64,000 nt of DNA from Clostridium sp. CAG:678 (lineage in GTDB: Bacteria > Bacillota > Clostridia > Oscillospirales > Acutalibacteraceae). Location of the stretch: the NCBI GenBank assembly GCA_000431535.1, contig HF991804.1:16215-80214 (forward strand). Reading direction: 5' to 3'. The notes under the pieces are model-generated. The model had not been told where the DNA came from and searched no databases. It worked only from the letters and a program-made list of their open reading frames with translations. Within the stretch, counting starts at the first letter, position 1; each line of letters begins with the position of its first letter. Positions 18,404 through 27,745 of this stretch are shown here, piece by piece. The position numbers were made by a program, and so were the translations under genes.

Positions 18404-20140
18404 ATGAGCGATTCTTCTTTTGATGTTGATGAGATTCTTAAAGAAGTAAGAAAAAGAAGAGAAGAAAACGAGGCGCGCATAAAAGCACAGGGCGCGCCGG
18501 CGGCAAAAGCGGCGGAAAGCAAAACGGCGCCGCAGATAAACGGTGCGGATCATGAAGAACCCGCAAAGAAAACACAGAATGAGATCCACTCGCCGTCAAA
18601 ACAGGAAAAAAGCGAAACGGCGGATTTGAATAAAACGAATGTTAAAAAAACAGAACAACAACCGGCAGCCGAACACGCCAAAACGCAAAGCGGCGGGCAA
18701 AACAAGCGCGCGGCAGAGGAAAAAGAGACTCTTTCGGCTGAAAAAGCGCAAAAGAAAGCGCCTGCCGAAACCGGCGGCGCAAAGCAGGAAAATACAATTG
18801 CAGCGCCGGTTGTGCATACCGGAACTGCGCGCGAAAAAGCAGAGATAAAGCAGGAAAACGGCGTATCGCAGGATCCGCCGGAAAACGCGCCCGTAACGCA
18901 TTATGATGTGGATGAAAACGGAAACGTAAATATTATGAATTATGCCGAAGTTCCGCAGACAGCGCAGAAAAAGGGCAAAAAAGCAAAGAAAAAAGCCTCT
19001 AAGCTGACAAAGATTTTAAGAGCGGTTATTATTATTTTGCTTGTTCTGATTATCGGCGGCGGCGCGGGCATATACTTATATATCAATAATGTTTTAGATA
19101 ACGCTACGGATACGCCGGAAAAAACGGAAACCATTGATGAATGGTCCGGCATGAGCGTTTTAAAAGAGGATTTTTCGCCGATTTATGAGGATGCGGATGT
19201 TTATTCTTACCGCGATATGATCAAAACATGGTATTATAACGGCACGCCCGTTTCTTCCACGCATGTTTTGAATGTGCTCCTGATCGGTGAGGATACAAGA
19301 GACGAAAATATTACGGACGAGGAAACAAGAGCCGATTCCGCAATCATTGCAAGCGTGAATATAGACACGCAGCAGATCACGCTGACTTCTATTCTTCGCG
19401 ATTCTTATTGCTATTATGAAGTTACCGAGGGCGATGAGGATTCCGGAAGATACGGCAAGATCAACGAGGCAATGATGTACGGCGGTATAGACTGCTACAT
19501 CAGAGCGGTGGAAAACAACTTTAAGATCAATATAGATAATTATGTGATCGTTAATTTTGACAGTTTTCAGAGTATTATAGACACTTTGGGCGGCATCACC
19601 GTTGAAATGACGGAAGCGGAGATAGACGAGATCAACAATCATCAATCCAGATACGGCAATGTTACGATAGACGCGGAGCCGGGTCTTGTTGATCTGAACG
19701 GTGAGCAGGCGCTTGCCTATTGCAGAATCCGCAAGATCGATTCGGATAACGCAAGGGCGGATCGCCAAAAGACCGTTCTTCTTCAGATCTTTGAAAAGAT
19801 GAAAGGCGCATCCACCGTAAAATCCGTTGAGGTCGTAAACAGCCTTCTGCCTTATGTTAAAATGGGATTTGAAAAAGCAGAGGTGCTGGATATAGGCAGT
19901 TATGCACTGCGCCACGGCTGGCTCAGTTACACAACGTATACGCAGACCGTGCCTGAAAACGCAACTGATGAAAACGGCGAAGTGATCACAACCTGCCGCG
20001 GCGGCACTTTTTACGGCACCTGGTGCTGGAAAGTGGATTACCCGCTGACGGCGCAGATGCTGCAGCAAAGCATTTACGGCAAAACCAATATAACGCTTGC
20101 AGAGGACAGACCTGATTTTGACGAGCTGCCTCTGAGATAA
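18404..20140 (+). CDS. LytR-CpsA-Psr (LCP) family glycopolymer transferase
   Basis: A 578-residue membrane-anchored enzyme. Residues 1-200 are a long, charged, low-complexity Lys/Glu/Ala cytoplasmic region ending in a Lys-rich stop-transfer patch. A single helix spans about 204-228 (ILRAVIIILLVLIIGGGAGI). The extracellular LCP domain runs from about 285 (HVLNVLLIGEDTRD). Catalytic features are present: TRADSAIIASV, LTSILRDSY (Arg332, Asp333) and YCRIRKIDSDNARADRQK. LCP enzymes attach undecaprenyl-linked polymers to peptidoglycan. The ribosome site AAAGGGG precedes ATG 18404. This is the intact counterpart of the degenerate LCP-like gene at 7939. Confidence 0.92.
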   Translation: MSDSSFDVDEILKEVRKRREENEARIKAQGAPAAKAAESKTAPQINGADHEEPAKKTQNEIHSPSKQEKSETADLNKTNVKKTEQQPAAEHAKTQSGGQNKRAAEEKETLSAEKAQKKAPAETGGAKQENTIAAPVVHTGTAREKAEIKQENGVSQDPPENAPVTHYDVDENGNVNIMNYAEVPQTAQKKGKKAKKKASKLTKILRAVIIILLVLIIGGGAGIYLYINNVLDNATDTPEKTETIDEWSGMSVLKEDFSPIYEDADVYSYRDMIKTWYYNGTPVSSTHVLNVLLIGEDTRDENITDEETRADSAIIASVNIDTQQITLTSILRDSYCYYEVTEGDEDSGRYGKINEAMMYGGIDCYIRAVENNFKINIDNYVIVNFDSFQSIIDTLGGITVEMTEAEIDEINNHQSRYGNVTIDAEPGLVDLNGEQALAYCRIRKIDSDNARADRQKTVLLQIFEKMKGASTVKSVEVVNSLLPYVKMGFEKAEVLDIGSYALRHGWLSYTTYTQTVPENATDENGEVITTCRGGTFYGTWCWKVDYPLTAQMLQQSIYGKTNITLAEDRPDFDELPLR

Positions 20141-20164
20141 ATTCATTTAAAGGAGCAGATCAAA

Positions 20165-20878
20165 ATGCCTGCAATTACCACGGCTTTGGGATTTACAATC
20201 AGACTTCTTATCGCGGTGGGACTCGGAATACTGATCGGCGCGGAGCGGCAGCTGACCAAACACCGCACGGGTATCGTTACAAATGTTATTGTTTGCGTGG
20301 GTTCCTACGCTTTTACGGCGTTTTCCTACCTTGCGAATGACGGAAATACGGATGTTACCCGAATTGCGGCGCAGATCGTTTCCGGCATCGGTTTTCTCGG
20401 CGCCGGCGTGATCATCAGCGACGGCACGAAAATCAAAGGCATCAACACGGCGGCGTCCATATGGTCTTCTGCATCGGTCGGCATACTTTGCTGCCTGGAT
20501 AAATGGTGGTTTGCCGCAATCGTGGCGGGCGCCATGGTGCTTGCGCATCTGCTGATCCACCCGATCGCGGAATTCATTACCAAAAAACAGGAGTATAATA
20601 AGGAAAAGTCCGATAAGCAGGAAACGTTTTACCGTATATCTATCGTCTGCTCAGAGGAAAATGCGGACGAAATTAAGAAAAATATTATCGAATATTTCCG
20701 TGAGCTGGACGATGTTTTGCTCAGAAACCTGGAAATGAGCGATGTAGACGGCGGCAATGTAAAAGTAAGGGCGGAGATTTCCACAAAGCGCAAAAACAAC
20801 GAGCTTGTTGAACATATCATCACCCATGTGGGCAAACACGAGGATATTATTTCCACCGGTTGGAAACATATTACTTAA
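20165..20878 (+). CDS. MgtC/SapB family membrane protein
   Basis: A 237-residue protein. The N-terminal membrane domain (about 1-140, four to five helices) has the MgtC signatures LGILIGAERQLTKHRTGI, GIGFLGAGVIISDG, KGINTAASIWSSASVGI. The soluble C-terminal domain is ACT-like (FYRISIVCSEENADEIKK to EISTKRKN). MgtC proteins respond to magnesium or acid stress and can affect F-type ATPase; the exact function here is unknown. The ribosome site AAGGAG is about 9 bases upstream. It lies 24 bases after the LCP gene and is probably co-transcribed; a terminator follows. Confidence 0.9.
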   Translation: MPAITTALGFTIRLLIAVGLGILIGAERQLTKHRTGIVTNVIVCVGSYAFTAFSYLANDGNTDVTRIAAQIVSGIGFLGAGVIISDGTKIKGINTAASIWSSASVGILCCLDKWWFAAIVAGAMVLAHLLIHPIAEFITKKQEYNKEKSDKQETFYRISIVCSEENADEIKKNIIEYFRELDDVLLRNLEMSDVDGGNVKVRAEISTKRKNNELVEHIITHVGKHEDIISTGWKHIT

Positions 20879-20898
20879 TACATATAAATATAAAAATT

Positions 20899-20932
20899 AA
20901 AAAAGGCAGTTCAATCCGAACTGCCTTTTTGT
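20899..20932 (+). terminator. Terminator after mgtC-like gene
   Basis: A 12-bp stem, AAAAGGCAGTTC/GAACTGCCTTTT, with a short loop and following T-rich DNA. It is symmetrical and may also serve transcripts from the right. Confidence 0.88.
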
Positions 20933-20944
20933 TGTTTATCATGA

Positions 20945-21016
20945 AACCGCCCCTGTTGACAAGGGAGGTTTTTTGGCTCCCTTCGGGGTCTCCGGGAAAG
21001 CCGGATGAGGGGTTGT
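20945..21016 (+). repeat. Small palindromic dispersed repeat, copy 2 (divergent)
   Basis: Contains GGCTCCCTTCGGGG and ends GATGAGGGGTTGTT, matching the GGCTCCC and GAGGGGTTGT blocks of the element at 15495-15561. The left part (CCGCCCCTGTTGACAAGGGAGG) differs. It lies between two convergent genes, next to a terminator. Confidence 0.55.
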
Positions 21017-21066
21017 TTGATAGGTACGGAATCGTTTAGGAAATTTACAATGATTCCTTTGCATCA

Positions 21067-21699
21067 TCAAGATTCGCTTTCACGCGTTGGAACGGGCGCG
21101 GTATCCGCAACTTCTATTTTATTTGCGCGCATCCAAAGAGACGGAGTTACCCGCAGTTTAAAACCGTAGCCGGGATCCATTTGCCAGTGCGCCATGGGCG
21201 CTTCGGGCAGGCCGTAGCAGGCAAGAATCGTCATGAGCACACCGGCGTGGCCGACGATAGCGCAGGTTTCCGTCTGCGTTTTGATGAGACCGTCCACCAC
21301 TTTTTCAAAAGCGTCGCACACACGGTGTGTAAATTCGGCGTTGCTCTCGCCGTAAGGCGGGCGGGCGTGCATATCGCCGCGGATCCATTTTAAAAAATCT
21401 TCGTTGTTTTCAAGATCTTTTGCCGTGCATTCCTCAAACTCGCCGAAACTGTATTCCACAAAATCATTGATGACGATCGGGTTGTTTTTCGGAAACATAA
21501 TATCCGCCGATTCCGTGCACCGTTTCAGCGGCGAGGTAAACACCGCCTGCACATGCGGATAATGGTATTTTGCTTTTATGTTTCTAAGCTCTGATATACT
21601 ATCCATAGTAAGCGGATAATCTGTACGCCCAATATACTGTGCGTTTAGATTACCTTTTGTAATGCCGTGGCGGAAGAGATAAATGGTAAAGGTCTTCAT
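21067..21699 (-). CDS. Histidine phosphatase family protein (phosphoglycerate-mutase-like)
   Basis: A 210-residue member of the histidine phosphatase superfamily. It has the phospho-accepting motif LFRHGITKGN near the N terminus, the downstream SPLKRCTESADIM, a catalytic-acid region (FGEFEECTAKDL) and the second histidine in CAIVGHAGVLMTIL. Substrate is not predictable; some relatives remove the alpha-ribazole phosphate, others are general sugar phosphatases. The start at 21699 is set by GAGGTG 7 bases upstream; the longer frame from 21747 lacks a ribosome site. Confidence 0.88.
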   Translation of the reverse strand: MKTFTIYLFRHGITKGNLNAQYIGRTDYPLTMDSISELRNIKAKYHYPHVQAVFTSPLKRCTESADIMFPKNNPIVINDFVEYSFGEFEECTAKDLENNEDFLKWIRGDMHARPPYGESNAEFTHRVCDAFEKVVDGLIKTQTETCAIVGHAGVLMTILACYGLPEAPMAHWQMDPGYGFKLRVTPSLWMRANKIEVADTAPVPTRESES

Positions 21700-21896
21700 A
21701 AATTTACACCTCTTGATTTTGGATTTTATAAGAAAAATTTGCACCAAAAGCGCGAATTATTACAAATTGTTTACAGATAAATTTTGCCCTTTACAAACGC
21801 GATTACAAGCGGTATAATTACTGTCAGTATAACGCAGGAGAGATTGAAACGGTTTTTCTGCGCAAAATTTGTTAGAAAAAGAAATCGGAGCAGAAT

Positions 21897-22538
21897 ATGG
21901 CGGACAGTAAAAATACATTTTCCGGCAAAAAATCCAAATTTGCCGCAATTCTTTCACAACTCAGAAAAGAACGCGGATCAAGCCAAAAGAAAGCGGCGGC
22001 GGATCTTGGAATCAGTCAGGCGCTTTTAAGCCACTATGAAAAGGGCATTCGTGAATGCGGGCTTGATTTTGTTATTAAATGCAGTGAATATTACGGCGTA
22101 ACCACCGATTATCTGCTTGGCGTTTCCAAAAGCAGATACGGGCTGGACGAGGATTACCTTTCCCGCATTGCGGGCGAGGACGGCGATGATTCCGAGCTTG
22201 CCACGCTCACCCAGTCTACCAAGATCCTGATCGATATGGCAGTGGCGTCCTCCACGGACAACTCTTTTGTAAAATACCTGCATGATTACTATATGCTGTG
22301 CATTTACCGCGGTGCGCTGACGCTTGCAAAGGCGGGTGCGCTGCCGAGCGATATGTTCCGCCTGGATTATAATCTGGGGCACGAGCTTGCCAGCGCGGCG
22401 ATTGCGGTGCTGGATTCCCGCTTTGCGTTTATTGAGGATAAATCCCGCACGGGGATCGATTCTATGGACGGAAATGTGCTGCACAAGCTGATTGAGGAAG
22501 CGGAAGAATATATTATGAACAGCTTTATTGCGGAGTAA
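21897..22538 (+). CDS. XRE-family transcriptional regulator
   Basis: A 213-residue protein. A Cro/CI-type helix-turn-helix lies at about residues 15-75 (FAAILSQLRKERGSSQKKAA, then LGISQALLSHYEKGIRECGL and YYGVTTDYLLG), followed by a helical C-terminal region of unknown function. The C-terminal half contains no recognised peptidase or ligand domain. ATG 21897 is preceded by CGGAG. The last 14 bases overlap the end of the convergent nucleosidase gene. Confidence 0.88.
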   Translation: MADSKNTFSGKKSKFAAILSQLRKERGSSQKKAAADLGISQALLSHYEKGIRECGLDFVIKCSEYYGVTTDYLLGVSKSRYGLDEDYLSRIAGEDGDDSELATLTQSTKILIDMAVASSTDNSFVKYLHDYYMLCIYRGALTLAKAGALPSDMFRLDYNLGHELASAAIAVLDSRFAFIEDKSRTGIDSMDGNVLHKLIEEAEEYIMNSFIAE

Positions 22539-23238
22539 ATTCCAGCTGTGTTTTTTCGCCCTCCAAATATTTTAGGATAATGGCCGTGGATTTTTCCGCG
22601 GCTGTTTTTTTGAATGTGGGGTAATCCATGGCGGCGGCGGAATCCCCTCCGTCGCTTACCGATCTCAACACGGCAAACGGAATACCGTTCGCGGCGGCGG
22701 TCTGCGCGATTGCGCCGCCTTCCATTTCGCCGCAGACGGCGCCGAATGCAGAGGCTATTTTTGTTTTCATTTTTTCTCCGGCAATAAATGTGTCGCCGCT
22801 GGCGATCGTGCCGCGGTGTATTTTTTCCCCGGACTGGATCGCGATCTGCGCAAGGCGTTCCGAGATCTGCGGATCTGTTTTTACCTTGATCTGATTTAGC
22901 CCGTTGATATAGCCGCGCGGCTCGCCCAGAGCAGTTATATCAATATCGTACTGGCACACATCGCTTGCGATCACGATATTTTTGATGGCAACATCCGGCG
23001 AGAGAGAGCAGCCTACGCCGATGTTGATGATCTTATCCGCGTGAAAGCGGTCAATCATGATCTGCGCGCAAAGCGCGGCGTTTACCTTGCCGGGGTTGCA
23101 GCGGGCGGCGCACACCATAACGCCGTTTATATGCCCGCAGGCAAAGGCGCAGCCGGCGATTTCCTGCGAAACGCAGTCCTCTATCCTTTTCTGCACGGCC
23201 TCTATCTCCACATCCATGGCGCCTATGATACCGATCAT
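22525..23238 (-). CDS. mtnN: 5'-methylthioadenosine/S-adenosylhomocysteine nucleosidase
   Basis: Hydrolyses the glycosidic bond of methylthioadenosine and S-adenosylhomocysteine in methyl-cycle and quorum-signal metabolism; 237 residues. Signatures are MIGIIGAMDVEIEAV, IINIGVGCSL, the substrate-specificity motif VCGEMEGGAIAQ and the catalytic Asp in VLRSVSDGGDS. Usual family length. It converges on the XRE regulator and overlaps its 3' end by 14 bases. Confidence 0.94.
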   Translation of the reverse strand: MIGIIGAMDVEIEAVQKRIEDCVSQEIAGCAFACGHINGVMVCAARCNPGKVNAALCAQIMIDRFHADKIINIGVGCSLSPDVAIKNIVIASDVCQYDIDITALGEPRGYINGLNQIKVKTDPQISERLAQIAIQSGEKIHRGTIASGDTFIAGEKMKTKIASAFGAVCGEMEGGAIAQTAAANGIPFAVLRSVSDGGDSAAAMDYPTFKKTAAEKSTAIILKYLEGEKTQLEFTPQ

Positions 23239-23373
23239 ACCGAAAAACCACCTTGTTTTATAAATTTACATGATTTTGGCAGGCGTTCTTGTTGCCGCCG
23301 CGGTTTTTAACCACAAAATATAGTGCTATTATAATATATAATTTTGATAATTACAAGATTTATTATTTTTAGG

Positions 23374-23403
23374 TTGACAACGCCATTCTTTTTAATATAT
23401 AAT
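23374..23403 (+). promoter_or_regulatory. Promoter of the rpmH operon
   Basis: TTGACA (23374-23379) and TATAAT (23398-23403) with an 18-base spacer lie 100 bases upstream of rpmH. The remaining gap (23239-23373) is AT-rich with no gene visible. Confidence 0.75.
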
Positions 23404-23502
23404 ATTGTTCACTAATGTGTAAAATTGTTTTAGCCTGCGCTATGCCGCGCAGAGTATATAAAGATTAAGACCAGTTTAGTCTGTGAAAGGTAGTGAATTT
23501 GA

Positions 23503-23637
23503 ATGAAAAGAACATTTCAGCCTAAGAAAAGGCACGCTAAGATGGAGCACGGCTTCAGAAAAAGAATGTCCACAAGAAACGGCAGAAAGGTGCTTGCACG
23601 CCGCCGTGCAAAGGGCAGAAAACAGCTTTCTTACTGA
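23503..23637 (+). CDS. rpmH: 50S ribosomal protein L34
   Basis: A 44-residue, highly basic ribosomal protein: [18 protein letters not shown] at the start, then [20 protein letters not shown] and a terminal QLSY. Length and sequence are typical. It opens the conserved rpmH-rnpA-yidD-yidC-jag-mnmE-mnmG-rsmG series. The ribosome site (AAAGG) is upstream of ATG 23503. Confidence 0.97.
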   Translation: MKRTFQPKKRHAKMEHGFRKRMSTRNGRKVLARRRAKGRKQLSY

Positions 23638-23687
23638 GTTTCGGTAACGCTGCCTGCGGGCAGAGGCTGTTTTAAGGGAATGGTATT

Positions 23688-24020
23688 GTGAAAATCATAG
23701 CCTTAAATCAAAACAAGGATTTCCGCCGCCTGTATTACAGGGGCAGAAGCAGCGCCTGCAAAACGCTTGTAACCTATGTTATGAAAAGCAGGCAGAAAAC
23801 CACACGGGTAGGCATAACAAGCAGCAAAAAGATCGGCAAGGCTTATCAGAGAAACAGAGCGCGCCGCGTAATCAGAGCGGCATACGCCGAGCTTGCCGGG
23901 CGGATAGACGGGAAATATGATATTGTTTTCGTTGCCCGCTCCGCCACCTGCCATGTTAAAATGCAGGTTGTAAAAAAAGATATGGAAAAGCAGCTGCTTT
24001 CGCTTGGAGTTATAAAATGA
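23688..24020 (+). CDS. rnpA: Ribonuclease P protein component
   Basis: Protein subunit of RNase P, which trims tRNA 5' ends; 110 residues. GTG start at 23688. The family core is [20 protein letters not shown] followed by [11 protein letters not shown], the RNR-type RNA-binding helix. Its end overlaps the start of yidD by 4 bases (ATGA). Confidence 0.95.
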   Translation: MKIIALNQNKDFRRLYYRGRSSACKTLVTYVMKSRQKTTRVGITSSKKIGKAYQRNRARRVIRAAYAELAGRIDGKYDIVFVARSATCHVKMQVVKKDMEKQLLSLGVIK

Positions 24021-24268
24021 AAGGTTTACTCAAAAAAGCGCTGCTGTTTTTGATCAAAACCTATCAGCTTACCATCAGTCCGCGGTTTTCTCACGGCTCA
24101 TGCAGGTATTATCCCACCTGCTCGCAATACGCGATAGAGGCAATTGAGATCCACGGCGTTTTCAAAGGCTCGCTGCTTGCCGTTCGGCGCATACTCAGAT
24201 GCAATCCATTTTTTAAGGGCGGCTATGATCCCGTTCCACCTAAAAAGAATAAAAATGAGGAAAAATAA
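24017..24268 (+). CDS. yidD: Membrane protein insertion efficiency factor YidD
   Basis: An 83-residue protein with the diagnostic [32 protein letters not shown] and [13 protein letters not shown] blocks (conserved cysteines). It is an amphipathic membrane-associated factor that aids YidC-dependent insertion. ATGA overlap with rnpA and TAATG overlap with yidC show tight coupling. Confidence 0.96.
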   Translation: MKGLLKKALLFLIKTYQLTISPRFSHGSCRYYPTCSQYAIEAIEIHGVFKGSLLAVRRILRCNPFFKGGYDPVPPKKNKNEEK

Positions 24269-25263
24269 TGTTTGATTTTACAGCGAATGCCGTTACCATG
24301 GCAATGTCGGCAGACGGAATGGCGCTTTTCAGGCCGCTTTACTGGCTGTTCGGAAAGTGCATGGAGTTTTTGCTTTCCGCGCTGAACAACGAATACTTTA
24401 TCGCGATCATTATATTCACTGTTCTGACCCGTCTGATCGTGCTGCCTGCAAACCTGCACCAGCAGAAAACGACTGCTAAAACGGCAAGGCTTCAGCCAAA
24501 GATCCAGAAGATCCAGAAAAAATATCCCGATCCGAAAGACAGAAATAAGCTAAATCAGGAAATGCAGGATCTTTATGCGCGCGAGGGGCACAACCCCATG
24601 CAGATGGGCTGCGGGCCGATGATCTTCCAGCTTGTTTTTCTTATGGGCATTGTTGGTATCATCTATTACCCGCTTACCTATATCATCGGCATGAGCAATA
24701 TAAGCGATTACACAGATGCGCTTACCAAATTTCTGGAAAGTGTTCAGTATTCCGGCAATTACCTACAGCTTGGTATTTTGGAAAACTGGGAAACATACAG
24801 GGATCAGCTTGTTGCGCAGATGCCGGAGCTGTTTACTGCGGACAGAGTGGAGGCAATCAATGCACTTAGAGAAGGCATGAAGATTGGCAATCTGGATATG
24901 ACCGCGCTTCCCCACTGGAAAGACGGCGTAATCGTTGTGATTCCGATCGTTTCGTTCTTAACTTCGCTTGCCTCAACGGGGATTTCCATGCTGATCCAGA
25001 AAAAAACGAATCCCGCCATGGCGCAGCAGACGGCAAGCATGATCATGATGCTGCTTATGATGCCGATCTTCTCTTTGGTGATTGCGTTCAGAGTTCCGGC
25101 TGCGGTAGGTTTTTATTGGATCGTTTCAAACGTTGTTGCGATTTTGCAGCAGTTATTTATTGCAAAATTCTTCCCGCCCAAAAAGAGCCAGGCAAAGCTG
25201 ATGATCGAAAACACGATCTATCGCCGCTCCAGGGAAGAAAATTTAAAGAAAACAAAGGCGTAA
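24268..25263 (+). CDS. yidC: Membrane protein insertase YidC/Oxa1/SpoIIIJ
   Basis: Inserts membrane proteins; 331 residues, five predicted membrane helices. The N-terminal helix FIAIIIFTVLTRLIVLPANL contains the conserved Arg of the hydrophilic groove, followed by the cytoplasmic helical hairpin (LQPKIQKIQKKYPDPKDRNK) and FQLVFLMGIVGIIYYPL. No lipobox is seen at the N terminus, unlike Bacillus SpoIIIJ. A helical insert between the second and third helices (about 150-215) is longer than in Bacillus. The C-terminal tail is basic. Confidence 0.95.
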   Translation: MFDFTANAVTMAMSADGMALFRPLYWLFGKCMEFLLSALNNEYFIAIIIFTVLTRLIVLPANLHQQKTTAKTARLQPKIQKIQKKYPDPKDRNKLNQEMQDLYAREGHNPMQMGCGPMIFQLVFLMGIVGIIYYPLTYIIGMSNISDYTDALTKFLESVQYSGNYLQLGILENWETYRDQLVAQMPELFTADRVEAINALREGMKIGNLDMTALPHWKDGVIVVIPIVSFLTSLASTGISMLIQKKTNPAMAQQTASMIMMLLMMPIFSLVIAFRVPAAVGFYWIVSNVVAILQQLFIAKFFPPKKSQAKLMIENTIYRRSREENLKKTKA

Positions 25264-25293
25264 AAACGTTGGTATACGTTTGACGGAGGAATT

Positions 25294-26259
25294 ATGAAAT
25301 ACGAATATATAGGAAAAGGCAAGACCAGAGAAGAGGCGGCAAAGGCCGCTGTGCAGGGACTTCTGGCAGAACTTGCGAAAGCAGGTGTAAAAAAGCCGAA
25401 TGAAACGGAGTTCCACGAAGAGGTTCTTGCCCTTCCGAAAAAGAAGTTTTTCGGTCTTCTCGGTTCAAGCGATGCGGAAGTAAAAGTCTCTTACGAAGAC
25501 GGCAGAAAAGAAAAGAGACAGCAGCCGCAGAGAGCGGCAAGACCTGCCGCAAAGCAGCAGCCGAAAAAGGCGGATAAAACGGAGAAAAAAGCAGAGCGCA
25601 GATCTGAAAAAGCGCAGGAAAAACCACAGGCGCCGGCGCGCGAAGCGCGCAGGGACGAGCCTGTTTTAACAGAAAAAGATATTGATATGAACGCCGCTGT
25701 AACCTATCTTAAGGCTATGATCAGCGGCCTGAAAGTGGAAAATGCCGAGGTTACCGGCGAAGTGAAGGACGGCGTGCTTGAACTCACTGTTCAGTGCGAC
25801 GATTACGGCATCATCATCGGCAGACGCGGTGAAACGCTGGATTCCCTTCAGTATCTTACAGGCCTTGCCGTTAAGAAAGCGTGCGGCAAGTACATAAGAG
25901 TTGCCATCAATGTTGGCGATTACCGCGAGAAAAGAGTGGAAACGCTCAAAAATCTTGCCCGCAGGCACGCGGATTATGTTGCAAGAACGGGCAGAAGATA
26001 TACTTTTGAACCGATGAATCCTTATGAGAGACGCATCATCCACACCACGGTGCAGGAGATAGAAGGCGTTGAATCCACATCCGTAGGCGTCGGGCAGGAG
26101 AGAAAAGTTGTTCTTCAGCCCACAGGCGGCGTAAAATACCGTTCCGGCGGAAGAAGAGGTTATGCAAACGGCAGACCCGCCGCTAAAAAGGCCGCTCCCC
26201 TGCCGAAAGATTTTACCAAATTCGGCAAGATCGAAGTGGAAAAGGACGGCAACGAATAA
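25294..26259 (+). CDS. jag: RNA-binding protein KhpB (Jag/EloR)
   Basis: A 321-residue three-part protein: Jag N-terminal domain (1-65, with KKKFFGLLGS), a long Lys/Ala/Gln-rich linker (about 70-130), a KH domain with GIIIGRRGETLDSLQYL, and an R3H domain with RRHADYVARTGRRYTFEPM and ERRIIHTTVQ. KhpB binds small RNAs and mRNAs and regulates cell elongation in streptococci. A C-terminal Gly/Arg/Ala-rich tail is extra. Co-transcribed with yidC; a terminator follows. Confidence 0.95.
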   Translation: MKYEYIGKGKTREEAAKAAVQGLLAELAKAGVKKPNETEFHEEVLALPKKKFFGLLGSSDAEVKVSYEDGRKEKRQQPQRAARPAAKQQPKKADKTEKKAERRSEKAQEKPQAPAREARRDEPVLTEKDIDMNAAVTYLKAMISGLKVENAEVTGEVKDGVLELTVQCDDYGIIIGRRGETLDSLQYLTGLAVKKACGKYIRVAINVGDYREKRVETLKNLARRHADYVARTGRRYTFEPMNPYERRIIHTTVQEIEGVESTSVGVGQERKVVLQPTGGVKYRSGGRRGYANGRPAAKKAAPLPKDFTKFGKIEVEKDGNE

Positions 26260-26271
26260 GAATTACAGTCT

Positions 26272-26300
26272 GAGGCGGGATGTTTCCCGCCTTTTGTGTT
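26272..26300 (+). terminator. Terminator after jag
   Basis: Stem AGGCGGGA/TCCCGCCT with a TGTT loop, followed by TTTGTGTT. The U tract is modest, so read-through into mnmE is possible. Confidence 0.7.
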
Positions 26301-26377
26301 GTTTATCGGCTCAATCCTAAAATATTATGAACGGGACGGATTCAGCGCCCGTTTGATTTTGATCGGGAGATGAGAAT

Positions 26378-27742
26378 ATGGCAAAAACAATAGCCGCCGT
26401 TTCAACCGGAAACGCCGCCGGCGGCATCGGCGTGATCCGAATCAGCGGAGACAGCGCTGTGCAAACTGCCGCGAAAGTGTTTTCTGCGGCGGACGGCACG
26501 CCGCTTACCGAAGTGGAGGGCTACCGTGCGAAGTTTGGCAGGATCCTCAGCGGCGGTGAGCCGATCGATGAGGCGGTTGCGCTCGTTTTCAGGGCGCCGA
26601 AAAGTTATACCGGAGAGGACGTTGTGGAACTTTCTGTTCACGGCGGACTTTTTATCGTGCAGAAAACGCTGGAGGCAGTGTATGACGCAGGCGCCGCGCC
26701 TGCCGAACCGGGCGAATTTACCAAAAGAGCATTTTTAAACGGCAAGATCGATCTTGCACAGGCGGAGGGCGTTGCCAATATGATCTCCGCCGGGGGCGAA
26801 GCGGCGGCGAAAGCCTCTATGCAGCTGATAGACGGCGCGCTCAGCCGCAGAATCGGCGGGGTGCTGCAAAATCTGCTGGACGCCTCTGCGCTGATGGGCG
26901 CATGGGTGGATTACCCGGATGAAGAGATCCCGGAACTGGAAAATGACGAACTGGAAAACACTTTATCCGGCGCCGTAAAGGAACTTCAAACCCTGCTCTC
27001 TGAATATGACAACGGACTGATCCTGACCGAAGGCGTGGATACGGCAATCGTCGGCAAGCCGAATGCGGGCAAATCCACGCTGATGAATTTGCTTTCCGGG
27101 CGTGAAAAGAGCATTGTTACAAACATTGCCGGCACAACCCGCGATATCGTGGAGGGCAGTGTGCGCCTCGGCGATATCGTTCTTCACCTGAATGATACTG
27201 CCGGTATCCGGGACGGTGCGGACGAAGTGGAAAAGATCGGCATTGAGCGCACGCTTGATAAGATTGAGCAGGCGCAGCTCATTATTGCGGTGTTTGACGT
27301 CAGCCGCCCGCTGGACGAAAATGACAGAAAACTTATCGAAAAATGCCGCGGCAAAAAAGCGCTTGCCGTTGTGAACAAAGTGGATCTTTCCGCGGATGTG
27401 CGTATAAAAGAAGTGGATCAGGCTTTTGAGAAAACGATCTATATTTCCGCTAAGGATGAAAATTACCTTGCCGCAGTGCAAAAAGCCGTTTATGAGATTC
27501 TTGGCGCGGAACATTTTCATTCCAACGCCCCGATGCTGGCAAACGCGCGCCAGAAAGCGTGCTGCAAAGCGGCTCTGCGTGATGTGGAGGAGGCGCTTTC
27601 AGCACTGCGGTGCGGTATGACTTTTGACGCCGTCAACGTTATGATAGACAGCGCCGCGGACGAACTTCTTGCCCTTACGGGCAAAAAAGCGACTGTTGAG
27701 GTCGTTAACAATATCTTTAGTAAATTTTGTGTGGGAAAATAA
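26378..27742 (+). CDS. mnmE: tRNA-modification GTPase MnmE (TrmE)
   Basis: GTPase that, with MnmG, makes the 5-carboxymethylaminomethyl modification on wobble uridine; 454 residues. The N-terminal folate-binding domain opens TIAAVSTGNAAGGIGVIRIS. The inserted G domain has GKPNAGKSTLMNLL (G1), GTTRDIVEG, NDTAGIRDG and NKVD. The C terminus ends KFCVGK with the catalytic-type Cys451. It is followed 3 bases later by mnmG. Confidence 0.97.
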   Translation: MAKTIAAVSTGNAAGGIGVIRISGDSAVQTAAKVFSAADGTPLTEVEGYRAKFGRILSGGEPIDEAVALVFRAPKSYTGEDVVELSVHGGLFIVQKTLEAVYDAGAAPAEPGEFTKRAFLNGKIDLAQAEGVANMISAGGEAAAKASMQLIDGALSRRIGGVLQNLLDASALMGAWVDYPDEEIPELENDELENTLSGAVKELQTLLSEYDNGLILTEGVDTAIVGKPNAGKSTLMNLLSGREKSIVTNIAGTTRDIVEGSVRLGDIVLHLNDTAGIRDGADEVEKIGIERTLDKIEQAQLIIAVFDVSRPLDENDRKLIEKCRGKKALAVVNKVDLSADVRIKEVDQAFEKTIYISAKDENYLAAVQKAVYEILGAEHFHSNAPMLANARQKACCKAALRDVEEALSALRCGMTFDAVNVMIDSAADELLALTGKKATVEVVNNIFSKFCVGK

Positions 27743-27745
27743 AGT

